DNA of 64,000 nucleotides, from the NCBI RefSeq assembly GCF_001039355.2, contig NW_019775571.1, forward strand, positions 124,001 to 188,000, given 5' to 3'. Positions 36,701 to 50,300 of this stretch are shown here, one piece after another. A program made the position numbers and the translations under genes. The DNA comes from Lingula anatina (taxonomy: Eukaryota > Brachiopoda > Lingulata > Lingulida > Lingulidae). The notes beneath the pieces are model-generated. The model saw only the letters and a program-made list of their open reading frames with translations, searched no databases and was not told the DNA's origin. Each line of letters begins with the position of its first letter. Position 1 is the stretch's first letter.

Positions 36701-38252
36701 TGGCACGCAGTCAATTTAAGTATTAGGAATATTGACATCAAGCTCTAGTCTTTCTAACTTGCCATACTAATTTTGACTTATGTGCAGTTATCAGGTTAGG
36801 CATCATTAAAAGGTAACGATCTGATAATATCTCCCAGTTCCAACTGACGTCCAGTCCATTCAAGTGTGTCATATAAATAACAGCACATGTGATTACAACT
36901 CATAAGTTTGATGTCAGTAAGGATAACGTGCTGTCGATATGGGTAAAAGGAATAAAAGTAAAAACTACATTTCCTCAAGAACGTAATGTAGACAAGACCG
37001 CCTGCAATGATGCTATTGTGTGCACATCCTTGAGCGCATCCCTAACATTTGCCCCAACATCCATTGGCTTGGCCACTGATTGGTTGAGTCGTTAGGGGTT
37101 ACTACCCTGAGTGTCAGAGCAACGTAAAAGCTAGCTTGCTAAATATACCTTGTGGTGGAGTCGCTGGTATTGCTGCTATGGGTTATATATGAAATCAAGA
37201 TCGAGCTGGCAATACCGGAATCTAGAACCTAGGTTAGGGGTTACTTGATTGCCTGTCAATTATTCTGACTGTGCTAGCAGTAGCCCCTTGAAGTTACTAA
37301 CAGGAAGTGAGATTGATACAAAAATAAGATTTTCTGACATCCAAAGGCACGCAAACAAGCTAATTTCAATGGGCAATAGAGGACCCATCTTCGCGATTGT
37401 AATTACGATAACAGGTAAAGCTGTCACCTATTTATTTTGCAATTGTGGACAATTAACCTCTGAAAAGGTTTTTGCTCGTTTTCTTCCCTTTTAAGATTGA
37501 CAAGATTATCGGTTTGAGCTATAAATGTCTACCTGTCCACCTGAGCGATACCAAATTTACAATGCTTATTAAGAAAAGAATGCACTACAAGTGGTTTTTA
37601 TAAATTTTTGATTGATCTTGTAATTTCCATTTTATCAAGTTTGAAAGTGAAAATTCCTTAATAGTTTGATGTAATTTCACATTTTTATAAATAAAATCAA
37701 CAATAAGTCTTTAAAGAAAAATTCCAGAATCCCTTTTGTAGAACTTTGTTAAAGTGTTGTAATACCATTAAAAGCATGTTTATAGCTGTCCAGGTGCCTG
37801 AGAAAATTGGGCAACTGAAAATTATGTTTTTGTCCCAAAATCCAAATATTACGTCACACGATGATTTTGGAGCTGTGTTTCAAGCATGATTAGATGTTTC
37901 AAAGATCCATTAAATGAATGCAACAGGAATAAAAATGCAAAGACCTTTATTATAAGATAAAATCTCTAACATACGTCCCTGCCTTAAACAAACCAAAGCA
38001 AGTTATAAATCAGGGGGGTTTAATCACTGTTGTTTGTTTTAAAAACCACTTAAATATTTTGAGTTGTTGTATGTCTTCATTTGCTCTTAAAATATCACAC
38101 AGTTTATCCTTCTACATTACTTTGTGCTCTTTGACACTATTTTATTGAATGTTACTGATACACTTGCAATCACCAATTCTACATCGTTTCATGACATAAT
38201 TATCTTGCTAATAACTTGCGTTCTATTTGTAGCACCATAACTAACGAATGTA

Positions 38253-38313
<61 letters not shown>

Positions 38314-41300
38314 AAATGACTTTAATGCTGTCTTGGATAAAGTTCCCTTGTTGTATTTGGTATTTTATACTGAAGAAAAATTAAAGTTGTAAATATTTTA
38401 CACATCAATAATGTGATATTGATGCAAGAAACCTGAACCTATCAGTGCAGCAAATGAGATACGTATGCCAGAGAAAGCCTTAATGAAGTATTCAGCACTG
38501 TAAGGTCATACGAGAAAATAAAACGCGAGAATCCACGAGGTGGGGTTAACTTTTTAGCAGTAAGGTGGAAACTGTGCCAGGAATTTCCTTATCCCTTGAA
38601 AGCAGTAATTTATAAAAAGTGACACCCAAGATGTGGTGAATATCTATTGTTGTGTTATTGACTATAATTTGACTGACATTCAGTTAAAACCAGAATGGGA
38701 AAAATATCCGTGGATAAATTCTGTCAGCTTCAAATTTGTTGCTGCCAAGCACTTACTAATCTGCAATCATTTCTGACCTTCGAAATCCTGCGCAATCTCT
38801 CTTGCTTTTGCAGGAAGTCGCGAGTCCCATTGCTTTACATACGAAAGCTTGCTATTCTGCCATTTCTCAATAAGGAATATTCATTAATGGAGGAAAAATT
38901 TATTACTCCCTAAAACACTTCTTGAATTTGTTAATTAAATGGATTGATGAATAGAAGTTTTTACTAATACCAAGCTGTATTATGCCAATTAATTTAAAAA
39001 GAAAGGGTGCTTTTTGTCGTTTATCTTACAGTTTGTCTTTAACAGATGTAATGGGATCTTGATATTTCTTGATAATGCAGTGTTATGTTTGCACTTCAAA
39101 AAATCTTAAAACAGTTGTAAAACTCACAACTTTAAAGTTTTTTTGTGGATTTTCTTTATTCAAGTGATTAATCATAAGTTTATTCCTTCTTACACTCTCA
39201 GGTCATCTTTAAGCATGGGTATGTAAAAGTTTCTTAATGAATATTATGAATATAATATTAATGAATATAATGAATATATATTAATGAAAATAATGAATGA
39301 ATATGATGCAATATAAAACTGACATTGGTTTAATTCTATGTCCCATTGCATATAGATGTTGTAAAATATAAGAGAGAGAAAGAGATGAACAGTGTGCAAT
39401 GAAAAAACATAAGTCAGTAGAAGTTTTTTTTTATTAAAAATATAGCAAATACTACGTAGTGGTGAAATGTAAGACTGGTATTCAGATGTCTTGCCCAATC
39501 TCCCATGCTTAAATGCATTTTGTGGCACTGGGCATAGTATATACCAATACAGTTGGATGTATAATCTATATACGATAATATGGTACATTTACTCTCATCA
39601 GTAAGTGACCTAGACAGAAACATTTTTTTTTTAACNTTTACATGTAAATGGTCCATGTGTAAAAAAAATCTCCATGTCCCAATCGTAGAATAATCTTGTA
39701 ACTCTCTTGAGAGACTTTGCGGCAAGATGCCTGAACTGAGTCTGAAGCGACTAATTGGATTTTTAAAACCAGCCTCTTTTCTGCAATTTATTGTTATTTT
39801 ATTAATTTTTATTTGCCTGCTTGATGAAAACACTGTTGGATGATTTAAATACCAGTCATGCTGCAGGGCCTTCAGGAGCAGTATTTATTCATTTATCCAA
39901 ACACACCACCCGCATGTTGTATGTGGCAATTGAATCTCAATTATATGTACATCCAAAAAAAAAAAAAAAAAAATCACTTTTGAGATGATGAGTCAACAGA
40001 CACTGAAAGACCTTGATAGCACTTTTCAGTCAGCAGGCATCATTTTTAATGTCTCATGGACAAGAGGTGCATGGTTTTTTTTTTTTACACCTCTGGGACA
40101 AGTCTTGAGGCAATTCTCTGGAGATTAACATTCCTTAATCAGATGTCAGAATTAGTTATTATTTCTGCCAGTGAAGGGTGTTTTAAAAGAGCACATTTAA
40201 GCAGATTTTAGCATCCTTTTCCAGTTCCTGTGCTTCTTGTAGTGCCTTCACAATCAAAAGTAAATAAAGACAAAGAAAAAAAAAAAAAAAAAGTGAAAAA
40301 GACCTTGACATTAATAATTTCTTTATACTGCAATTTGTAAACAAGCTTTCGATAATCTTACAATTGGTCAGGTGGCTCTGTTTTTCAAAGTTATGTCTCA
40401 AGAAATGAGGTATATTTTTCCCTCACAGAAATTATTGTGTCACTCGTACAAATGTGAAGGGATGCAGGACAAAACAATGTAACTAAGCAATTAATAATAC
40501 TACTTGACTTAATGGCATAGGGGCAAGTAATTGGTGGAAAATGATCAATTTAATAAGATATATTAATAGGTATATTTAATAAGATGTTTGTGATAATACT
40601 GAAATTAAAAATGAATATTCTGATGGCCCACTCAAAAAATAAATAAAAAAGAAGTAAAAATGAAATTCATTGCCAATCCTTAAATTGAGGAGTGAGCATA
40701 CCATAACTGAATTCTAATTAATTTATGAGGAAGGCCAGGGTTGATGTTGTCAATGGACATGTCATATTTTTATACCATATTATGTCATCTACCATATGAT
40801 ATTTTGAATCAAAAATAAGTTGCCGATTTTCCCTGTAAGATACTGAAAGAATACGTTTAAAAATCTGAATCCCTAACAATATTCTTTAACTTGAATTTTA
40901 CATTGCAAAGTCTTTTGAACATATTTGAATTTTAGCTGTTAAAAACATTAGTATAAATTCCATGTATGGTTCAGTTTTTAAGATCAAAGCTGAAATAATT
41001 TTTGTGGAAAAGCACTGACTGATTTATAACTCCATGGAAAGAGGTCAACTAACTGGCTAACCACTGTAAGTGACAAGATTTTAAATTGGTAATTTAATAA
41101 TTTTATAGGTATTTTATGCTTTCCTACTGTTAAATTTTGGTCCAAGTAAAAAGGGAGGTTTTGAGGGCTCTGAACAGAAACACACAGGTTTCTGTTTTTC
41201 TGGGCTGTANTTGTACTCAAAATGTTTTATTGAAATACAAAAACCCAACTGACTTTCAGGCAACATAGGACATGATTTGTTCAATTTTCAACCCTAGTGC

Positions 41301-44300
41301 AGTCTGTAGGCACTTCAAAAGCCCCTTGATAGATTGATAAAGCAGGTTAATAAGAGGAAAAAAAACAACAACAACCAATAAACTTACAACTGTATGCAAT
41401 CTAGGTCTTGACTTAGAATTAACTTTCTCTGACGTATATCATCTTTGTAAAATGTATGGAAAAATGTTAAAAGTGGTAAGAATAAATAGTTTCGGTGAAG
41501 TTATTTCGCAGGTCATGGATTCCCCCATCCTTCTTTCAACTTAATTTATTTCAAAATTTTAAAACGTAGTACTGTTTATGACATTTTGTGGTTTTAAGTC
41601 TTCCACTGAAGTCTTTCAAATTGATTTCAGGTAACCCGCACTTGTATAGCAAAAACATCACAATGATTTGACCTACTTTCCAAACTGCATTTTTTCAATT
41701 TCCCAGCTCGTATATCTCCAAAACTTGGAATGATACATACTTAGTTACTATTGAACTTGAATAAGAAAAATACAGGAAATTCAAATTATTAATTGTTAAA
41801 ATCCCCCCATAACCAAGGCTTCAGTTAAGTTTACACAATATTTATGATGGTTACTGTAGTGCTTCCTGTGCGGAGATTGGCAATAATATTGTAGAATATA
41901 CAAGGTTTCTTCTCATTGCAAAAAATTAAGACTCATATTCCCACACTTTGCAGTGCTCTTGTTTTTGTCTGCTGTTTCTTAACTCATCCTTTGAGAAATT
42001 TATTTATTTATTTATATATTTTTGTACATGGTTAATTTTACACATATTTAGATTAATAACCCTTTACCTGATTTTTTTTTATTTCCTTTACATAACAAAT
42101 ACTGCATATTGCTTACAATGGTCTTTTCAAATTTTTTAGCTATATTCCACTTGTCGTGTTTTAAAAAGTGGGAAAATGGCAGAAATGAAATAAACAACAC
42201 ATTCCATTGCAATTCTGTGCAAAATTGAACAAAATTGAACAAAATATCAGAACTGCTCATTAAAGATCAGTGGGTACTTTTGCACTTAAATATAATATAA
42301 TATAATATAATATAATATAATATAATATAATATAATATAATATAATACAACAGAACATTACATAACATAATGATTTCAAGTGTTGCTACTACTTTGAGAT
42401 TATCAGTAACGTACATACAGCTTCATTATAAGGTTATTACACAATTTGTGCAAAATTCAAACAACAGCTTAGTGGATATTCATCCCCATAGGATAACTTA
42501 CAAGCTGATTATAGAAGTGATGTTCATATTGAAATTGTTCCCCAGGGTCATGATTTACCATGGAAACTGTGAACTGGGAAATCGCTGAAACTAGTGAACC
42601 CAACTTAAAGTGGTTGAATGGATCATAAAACTTGCCTTATTTTGACACCAATTGTTTGCCCTTGTTGCTTTAATTTAAAGGGAGAACAACTGTTTGTATG
42701 ATATTTACATTTCACAATAAATACATTATAAGCAACTCATAGAAATATAATAAACTCCATTTTACCATCAAAACAGCACAGTGATTATCGCAATTATTCT
42801 GGAATTTGTGCTTGCCATCAAACCCAAGAACCTTCATAGATGGCAACACCTCTTTAATAATCTTTTACAGAAAAAAAAATTAGGAAATAAAAGTACTAAC
42901 ATTGAATGCTGGAATGGATTCATTAATTATTCATTAACCATTGGTAAGTATGAGAAAATCATTGTTTACCCCAGGAAAGTCCATTTTTGTCCAAAAATAA
43001 CAGTTGTTATCCCTTTAATCAACCTTGAGTTTCAGAAAGAAACTGGAAACTCGCTCTCTACTGTCAGCATCTGTTGTTTCCATAAGCCATAATAGTAGTA
43101 GAGCGGTGAGTTTTCAGTGTCTAAAACTGATGCTGCTTTAACTTACCTGGAGGGAAAAAGGGCTCTTTAAAACAAACAAACAAACAAAAAAAAAATGTTA
43201 CAAATCTATAAACAGAGTTATTTGTTCAAGTACAGCAAGTATAAGCAGGAAAAACACTTATTGAGTGTCCAGTGGAAGGAAGCCTAGATTATTCCTTCAT
43301 CTTCCTCAACAATGAGTGTAATTAGGCCTTTAAATAGCATAATACTGATTTTCTTGTGATAATTCTCCTGATCACAAAGGAACCCTATATCTGAAACCAA
43401 AATATTAGTCTATAAACCTGTTTTTGTGTTCCAGATGTCTCATTTTTGAGTCCTTCTTTTTATGTAACAAGAGACTGTGCAATTTCAATGGTAATGGTAA
43501 AAATGAAAGTATAATGCAGATCAAATATGGGCAACCCATGGGGATTCTATTCAGTGTCTCTAAAGGAATTATGCAGCAAGCTTTTAAGTGAGTCTGCCAT
43601 ATTTGATTTGCGGGTTTGTTATTCTGCATGTCAACTTGTTCTAAATTCACCCTACAACTCAATTTGAGGGTTTATAAGTTGTAACTTTCTTGGCCCTTCT
43701 GTCTTTTTTTCTTCCTCCACATAATTTTCTCTTTGATAATGAGGATGTGTGACAAGATCAGGGTTCCTGAGATGATCTTCTGAAATAGCTCTATTGTCAC
43801 TCTTGACACAAAGTACGAGAATCCAGATAAACTTTGCTTGTACTGGTTTCTATGACAAGCCCAGCTTCCTAATGCCACACCTTGAATATAATGAAAATTG
43901 GTTAATTAAAGGAAGATCACCCTGAGTTTTAGAGGACACTGGAAACTCATTTTATCTGTAAATTCGGTGTACTGGCAATAGCAGGTGCATGCTTACTGTA
44001 GAGAAGCAAGTTTCCCCTGCACCCTGAACCTTGAGGGGGGGGGGGGGGGGGGGGGGGGAGGAGGAGGAGGGGAGTAGGGTACCAAAAGGTAGGGACAGAG
44101 AGTAATGTAAAGATATTTGAACAAGTTTGTTTACCAGCATAGATGAATGTTTTTGTCAACATTTTAGACTTGGATGTTAATATAATTCTATTTCATTTCT
44201 ATGTGTGTGATTGTGGTATTCATTTCTGAATTGAATTTGTTGGATGATGAAGTTGTGAAAGGTGTTAATTAGCTAAATCAGTTTGTGACGCTAAGACATG

Positions 44301-47300
44301 CCCTCATACCAAGTGCCAGTAAAATTGTGTAAATTAGTTCTGTTTCTGGACACCATTTCTGCTTTGAGCAATTAGATTCTTAGAACATGGAGGGGGAAAC
44401 AGTTTTTGGTACAGGCTCCTTATTTCATGTAAATAAGTGTATGTATAGGCTTATGTTATCTTTTTTTTTTTAATTTCAGATGAAATTTAGAAACTATGAA
44501 AAAGTAGAAAAGGTAAGATGATCACTTAATTTTTTTCTTACGCATATAAAACATACATGGGAGCATAACACCAGAATTGTTATATGAAACACTTTATAAA
44601 TATGTTATTTTTATTTAGTTGGTGAATTATTTTCATATAAAAATAGTGCCAGTCAAAAGTATATTCAATTAATTGAATGGAGTGTTTTTCTTTTCCTTTC
44701 AGTTATTCCAAAGATGTCTTATCAAGATTTTAAACATTGACTTATGGAAAACGTATCTTAATTATATAAAAGAAGCGAAAGGAAGTCTTCCCTCCTACAG
44801 GTATGTATACCTGATTTTAAGGAAAAATCACAACTTTTATGTATTCATAAAAGTAGAAACCTAACCCTGTGTCTATGAGGACATCACCCCCAAAACTTGA
44901 GTGATTCATAAGGAATGTAATTTTGAAAAAGCAGTAAAGTTTAAAGTTTAATTGTTTTACAGCAAAAATAGCCCCTCTTAATCAATTGAAGCTTCACACA
45001 GAACATGACCTTCTTGTTTTTTATCCTGACTTTAAAAGAGGGTGTGAGTGACCTTTTCCCATTTTCAAATTCCCACATTAGCATATGCTTATGCACATTT
45101 TTGAGATTTGAAAATTTGAAGAGAAGCTGGTACACATTGGACTTGAAGCTCAGATTATATATATGTGTTTGTCTTAGATGAAAACAATTCTAAATATGGC
45201 TCAATGCTAATAAAAGTGCTTTGAATTCAGAGAAAAGATGGCACAGGCATACGACTTTGCTCTGGATAAGATTGGCATGGACATAATGTCGTACCAGGTC
45301 TGGGCAGACTACATCAGTTTCCTCAAATCTGTGTAAGTATTTTAAGGTTACTTTTAATTAATATTAGATTGCAGTGAAATATTTTTTTATACATTTGAAA
45401 TTTTTATCCAGTAATAGGACTTTGAATTAAATCCTATATTCAGTTGAATGTTGAATGCCACCTCTGGCTATATTTAAATGGTAAATATAAGATCTAGAAT
45501 TTTTNNNNNNNNNNNNNNNNNNNNNNNNNNNNNNNNNNNNNNNNNNNNNNNNNNNNNNNNNNNNNNNNNNNNNNNNNNNNNNNNNNNNNNNNNNNNNNNN
45601 NNNNNNNNNNNNNNNNNNNNNNNNNNNNNNNNNNNNNNNNNNNNNNNNNNNNNNNNNNNNNNNNNNNNNNNNNNNNGGGGAGTAGGGTACCAAAAGGTAG
45701 GGACAGAGAGTAATGTAAAGATATTTGAACAAGTTTGTTTACCAGCGTAGATGAATGTTTTTGTCAACATTTTAGACTTGGATGTTAATATAATTCTATT
45801 TCATTTCTATGTGTGTGATTGTGGTATTCATTTCTGAATTGAATTTGTTGGATGATGAAGTTGTGAAAGGTGTTAATTAGCTAAATCAGTTTGTGACGTT
45901 AAGACATGCCCTCATACCAAGTGCCAGTAAAATTGTGTAAATTAGTTCTGTTTCTGGACACCATTTCTGCTTTGAGCAATTAGATTCTTAGAACATGGAG
46001 GGGGAAACAGTTTTTGGTACAGGCTCCTTATTTCATGTAAATTAGTGTATGTATAGGCTTATGTTATCTTTTTTTTTTTAATTTCAGATGAAATTTAGAA
46101 ACTATGAAAAAGTAGAAAAGGTAAGATGATCACTTAATTTTTTTCTTACGCATATAAAACATACATGGGAGCATAACACCAGAATTGTTATATGAAACAC
46201 TTTATAAATATGTTATTTTTATTTAGTTGGTGAATTATTTTCATATAAAAATAGTGCCAGTCAAAAGTATATTCAATTAATTGAATGGAGTGTTTTTCTT
46301 TTCCTTTCAGTTATTCCAAAGATGTCTTATCAAGATTTTAAACATTGACTTATGGAAAACGTATCTTAATTATATAAAAGAAGCGAAAGGAAGTCTTCCC
46401 TCCTACAGGTATGTATACCTGATTTTAAGGAAAAATCACAACTTTTATGTATTCATAAAAGTAGAAACCTAACCCTGTGTCTATGAGGACATCACCCCCA
46501 AAACTTGAGTGATTCATAAGGAATGTAATTTTGAAAAAGCAGTAAAGTTTAAAGTTTAATTGTTTTACAGCAAAAATAGCCCCTCTTAATCAATTGAAGC
46601 TTCACACAGAACATGACCTTCTTGTTTTTTATCCTGACTTTAAAAGAGGGTGTGAGTGACCTTTTCCCATTTTCAAATTCCCACATTAGCATATGCTTAT
46701 GCACATTTTTGAGATTTGAAAATTTGAAGAGAAGCTGGTACACATTGGACTTGAAGCTCAGATTATATATATGTGTTTGTCTTAGATGAAAACAATTCTA
46801 AATATGGCTCAATGCTAATAAAAGTGCTTTGAATTCAGAGAAAAGATGGCACAGGCATACGACTTTGCTCTGGATAAGATTGGCATGGACATAATGTCGT
46901 ACCAGGTCTGGGCAGACTACATCAGTTTCCTCAAATCTGTGTAAGTATTTTAAGGTTACTTTTAATTAATATTAGATTGCAGTGAAATATTTTTTTATAC
47001 ATTTGAAATTTTTATCCAGTAATAGGACTTTGAATTAAATCCTATATTCAGTTGAATGTTGAATGCCACCTCTGGCTATATTTAAATGGTAAATATAAGA
47101 TCTAGAATTTTTTTCTGAAAAAGAAAGACGTCCACAAAGAATAGTTTACAGTGCATTGTTATTTTATCATTTATAAGTTATATTATCCTTTCCATAAAAT
47201 TATACATATTTAGCTATTTCCTTCTCTATCCCCATCTGAAGTATTTTTAACAGACTTACAGTAAAAACTAATCAGAATTATGTGTTCAAATCAGGGAAGC

Positions 47301-50300
47301 AGTAGGATCATATGCAGAAAACCAAAGGATAGCTGCAGTCAGGAAAGTTTACCAAAGAGGTTGTGTTAACCCCATGGTCAATATAGAACAACTGTGGAAA
47401 GATTATTGTGCTTATGAAAATGTGAGTACCAGACCCCCAAGTTGAGATCTTTGGATGAAAATGAAAACAAGAAAGTAACAGAGAAAATTGGTTATGGTAT
47501 AATGGATATGTTGATAAACATGTAGGCAAGCTATTATATGCTTTTATATGTGTGGCATGTATTGTAGAAGTTAAAAGTAAAGAAAAAAATAAATTAAACT
47601 TTATTATGGTTCCAGAGTATCAATCCTCTAATAGCCAAGAAGATGACAGAAGACAGAGGGAGAGATTATATGAATGCTCGCAGGGTTGCAAAAGAGTATG
47701 AGCTGGTGACAAAAGGATTGAATAGGAATGCTGTATCAGTGCCACCTCAGAATACTCCAGATGAAGCTAAACAGGTTATTCTTCCCTCAAAGGGGCTCTT
47801 TGAAAAATAATCATTGATGTCACTGCATTCAAATGCAACTAAAGTGTGTGGACACCAAATGTGTGCCAGAGAATTTTTTGTTTTGGAAAAAGATAACTAA
47901 TGCTTTAATTCTTCCAATGTCAGTGAATATTCTTGATAAAAGGGAAGCACTGCATTATTTTAGCCACTCAAGGGGACTAGTTTTTGTGACTTACATGTAA
48001 GTGTATGTGTATTTTCATGAATTTATGAACAATAATGTTGGGAGTTAAGTAATACATACTCCATTGAAGGATTACAATGGAAGAAGTGAAGCACACAGAA
48101 AAGATAGTTTTGTTGTGGTCCTGTGTTTTAGGTTGAACACTGGAAAAAGTACATACACTGGGAAATGAGCAATCCACTAAGGACTGAAGACCAGGCTCTG
48201 ATTGCTAAAAGAGGTAGACCACCTCATCTGAGGTTTAATATGGTATCATATATATTAAAATCATTTTAGCATGGCATCAAACTATTTTCTTTGAAATGAA
48301 GAAACAAAGAGTAAAGTAAATTGAGTAAACTGAAGACAGTTTAGATCAAAGTGTTTGGTAACTCAAGTGAACCAAATTGAATATACTGAAGACAGTTTAG
48401 ATCAGAGTTTCTTGCCTATAGAACTAGAATTATTGGAAGGGGCCTAACCTGTTTACCTTTTTTTTTAGTGATGTTTGCCTATGAGCAGTGTTTACTGTGC
48501 CTGGGCTATCACCCTGATGTTTGGTATGAAGCTGCTTCCTACCTGTCTGAAACCAGCAAAATATTGACAGAGAAAGGGGTAAGTATGTAGGGCAGCCTTC
48601 CCCTCAGACATGCATGTGCTTACATATATGCACACATGTGCCAGAAAATATGCCTGTTCACTTAGAGATGCCCTGAGTTTTTGGTAACTCAACTCTGTTA
48701 TCACCATGCTCATCTTCCATTTTCAGTAACTAGGGTGAATCTCTGAAACTCGGGGTGTTCGTATTACAGGACACTTTTTGCTAAGGTGTGAAATATTGAT
48801 AAAGAATATAGATAAGGAAAGGGGACAAGGCAATCATGTGTCATGTAACTGATTCTCCTCACATGCAGTTGTGTAAGTGAAAGAATATTGAACGAAAGCG
48901 AAATAACACAATTATCTTAGTGCCTTTTCTTAGAAAATAACCTCCATTACATCAAAAAAAAAATTCAAGGAAATGATTAGAGCGCTGGGTCATTTCAGGA
49001 TCAGAATGCTGGGAAGCTGTTTGCTGATGAGGCAGCATCGGTGTATGAGAGGGCAATCACATCACTTCTGAAGTCCAATATGCTTCTCCACTTTTCCTAT
49101 GCAGATTTTGAAGAGGTAAAGTGATCAGATTGTTCTCACACCAGAGTGTGGCTTATTGTCAGCAACAATCAGTTTTATTGATTTTTTTCAAAATAAAAAT
49201 GTTTTGAGCAGCTGTAATAATTAGCATGGAATTAAGACTCCGTTCACATGAAAAATCTATTTTCTAAAAATCTATTTTTTATTCGCGGTATCTTGTGATC
49301 ACTCCGAGCACAGCCAAGAATTAATTACAGCTTTGGAAGTAACTGGCTCGCGCTGCCAGTAATTACGCCATGGGATTTTCAGGGCACAAACCGTGATCAC
49401 AAGATACCGCGAATAGGAAATAGATTTTTAGAAAATAGACTTTCCATGTGAACGGTCCCTTAGTCTGAGTTCTTATTTATCTGTTTTTGGTAATTGGTTG
49501 GTATTGTTGTGATTGTGCGATTTATAAATTGATTATTTTGAAATTCAGGGAAGGATGCGACATGAAAAGGTTCATAGCATTTACAAGAAACTCATAGTGA
49601 TTCCAGATATAGACCCAACTTTGGTAGGTTTGAGAGTTGTAATAGAAAAACCTTTCAAAAAGTCAAATTAACAAGATGGTGTTTACAAATTTATCAATAT
49701 ATTTAACAAATACTTTAACTTCGCAAGTCAATTTGCACTTTTTTGTTCAGAAGATAAGTGGCAAACTTAAAATTTATCCCTTTAAATACATTTATGCCAT
49801 TTTTAATTGAATGATCACAGAAACCCGACTTATGCCATTCTACAGGTTTATGTCCAGTACATGAGGTTTGCACGAAGGGCTGAGGGTATCAAGACAGCAC
49901 GCACAGTATTCAAGATGGCACGAGAAGATTCTAGAACAACATATCACGTGTATGTTGCAGCTGCTTTAATGGAATATTACTGCAGTAAGGTACAACCATA
50001 AAATGAGCCCTAGTGCCAGATGTGAAATTTCAAATGAGAGAATTGTTCTTACAAAAATCAGAATTTTTTTTCTGGTTGAATATTGCTGAAAAAGGATAAA
50101 GTTTGTACTAAAAGAGTTTTTGAGCACAAAAAGAAGAAAGAAATCCGTTCTTTTATTATCAGTGTAAGGTGTAAAAAAAATGATGGTATATTTTAGTTAT
50201 TTCCTTTCAAGATGCTTAAATACTGATCATAGAATTCAATCTTTTCTTTTAAATGCATGAAGTGATTTTGAAACCATTTAAAATTTAATGAGCTCAATAA

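Larger units (their letters stand above)
32373..44479 (+). other. CSTF3: CSTF3 intron 3 (12.1 kb) with weak donor and candidate intronic poly(A) signals
   Basis: The donor is GAG|GTGCTA, which matches the consensus only at GT and the last exonic G. Other CSTF3 donors are mostly GTAAGT- or GTGAGT-like. Reading into the intron adds 17 codons ([17 protein letters not shown]) before TAG. AATAAA occurs at 32966, 32999, 35198 and 35208 among others. The intron also holds a small duplication at an N (33144), single Ns at 39636 and 41210, long AT and TATAA repeats, and a less AT-rich stretch at about 36100-37300. No coding exon was recognised within it. Confidence 0.75.

Noticed and set aside
39244-39833. 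Two overlapping minus-strand frames of 114 and 139 codons in CSTF3 intron 3
   Set aside because: The sequence is AT-rich, one frame crosses an N, and no family motif is visible.
43947-44162. Minus-strand proline-rich frames
   Set aside because: They come from the 24-G run and AGG repeat; the frame is not conserved.
45427-45770. Frames running through the N gap
   Set aside because: Most of their length is unknown bases, so nothing can be said about coding.
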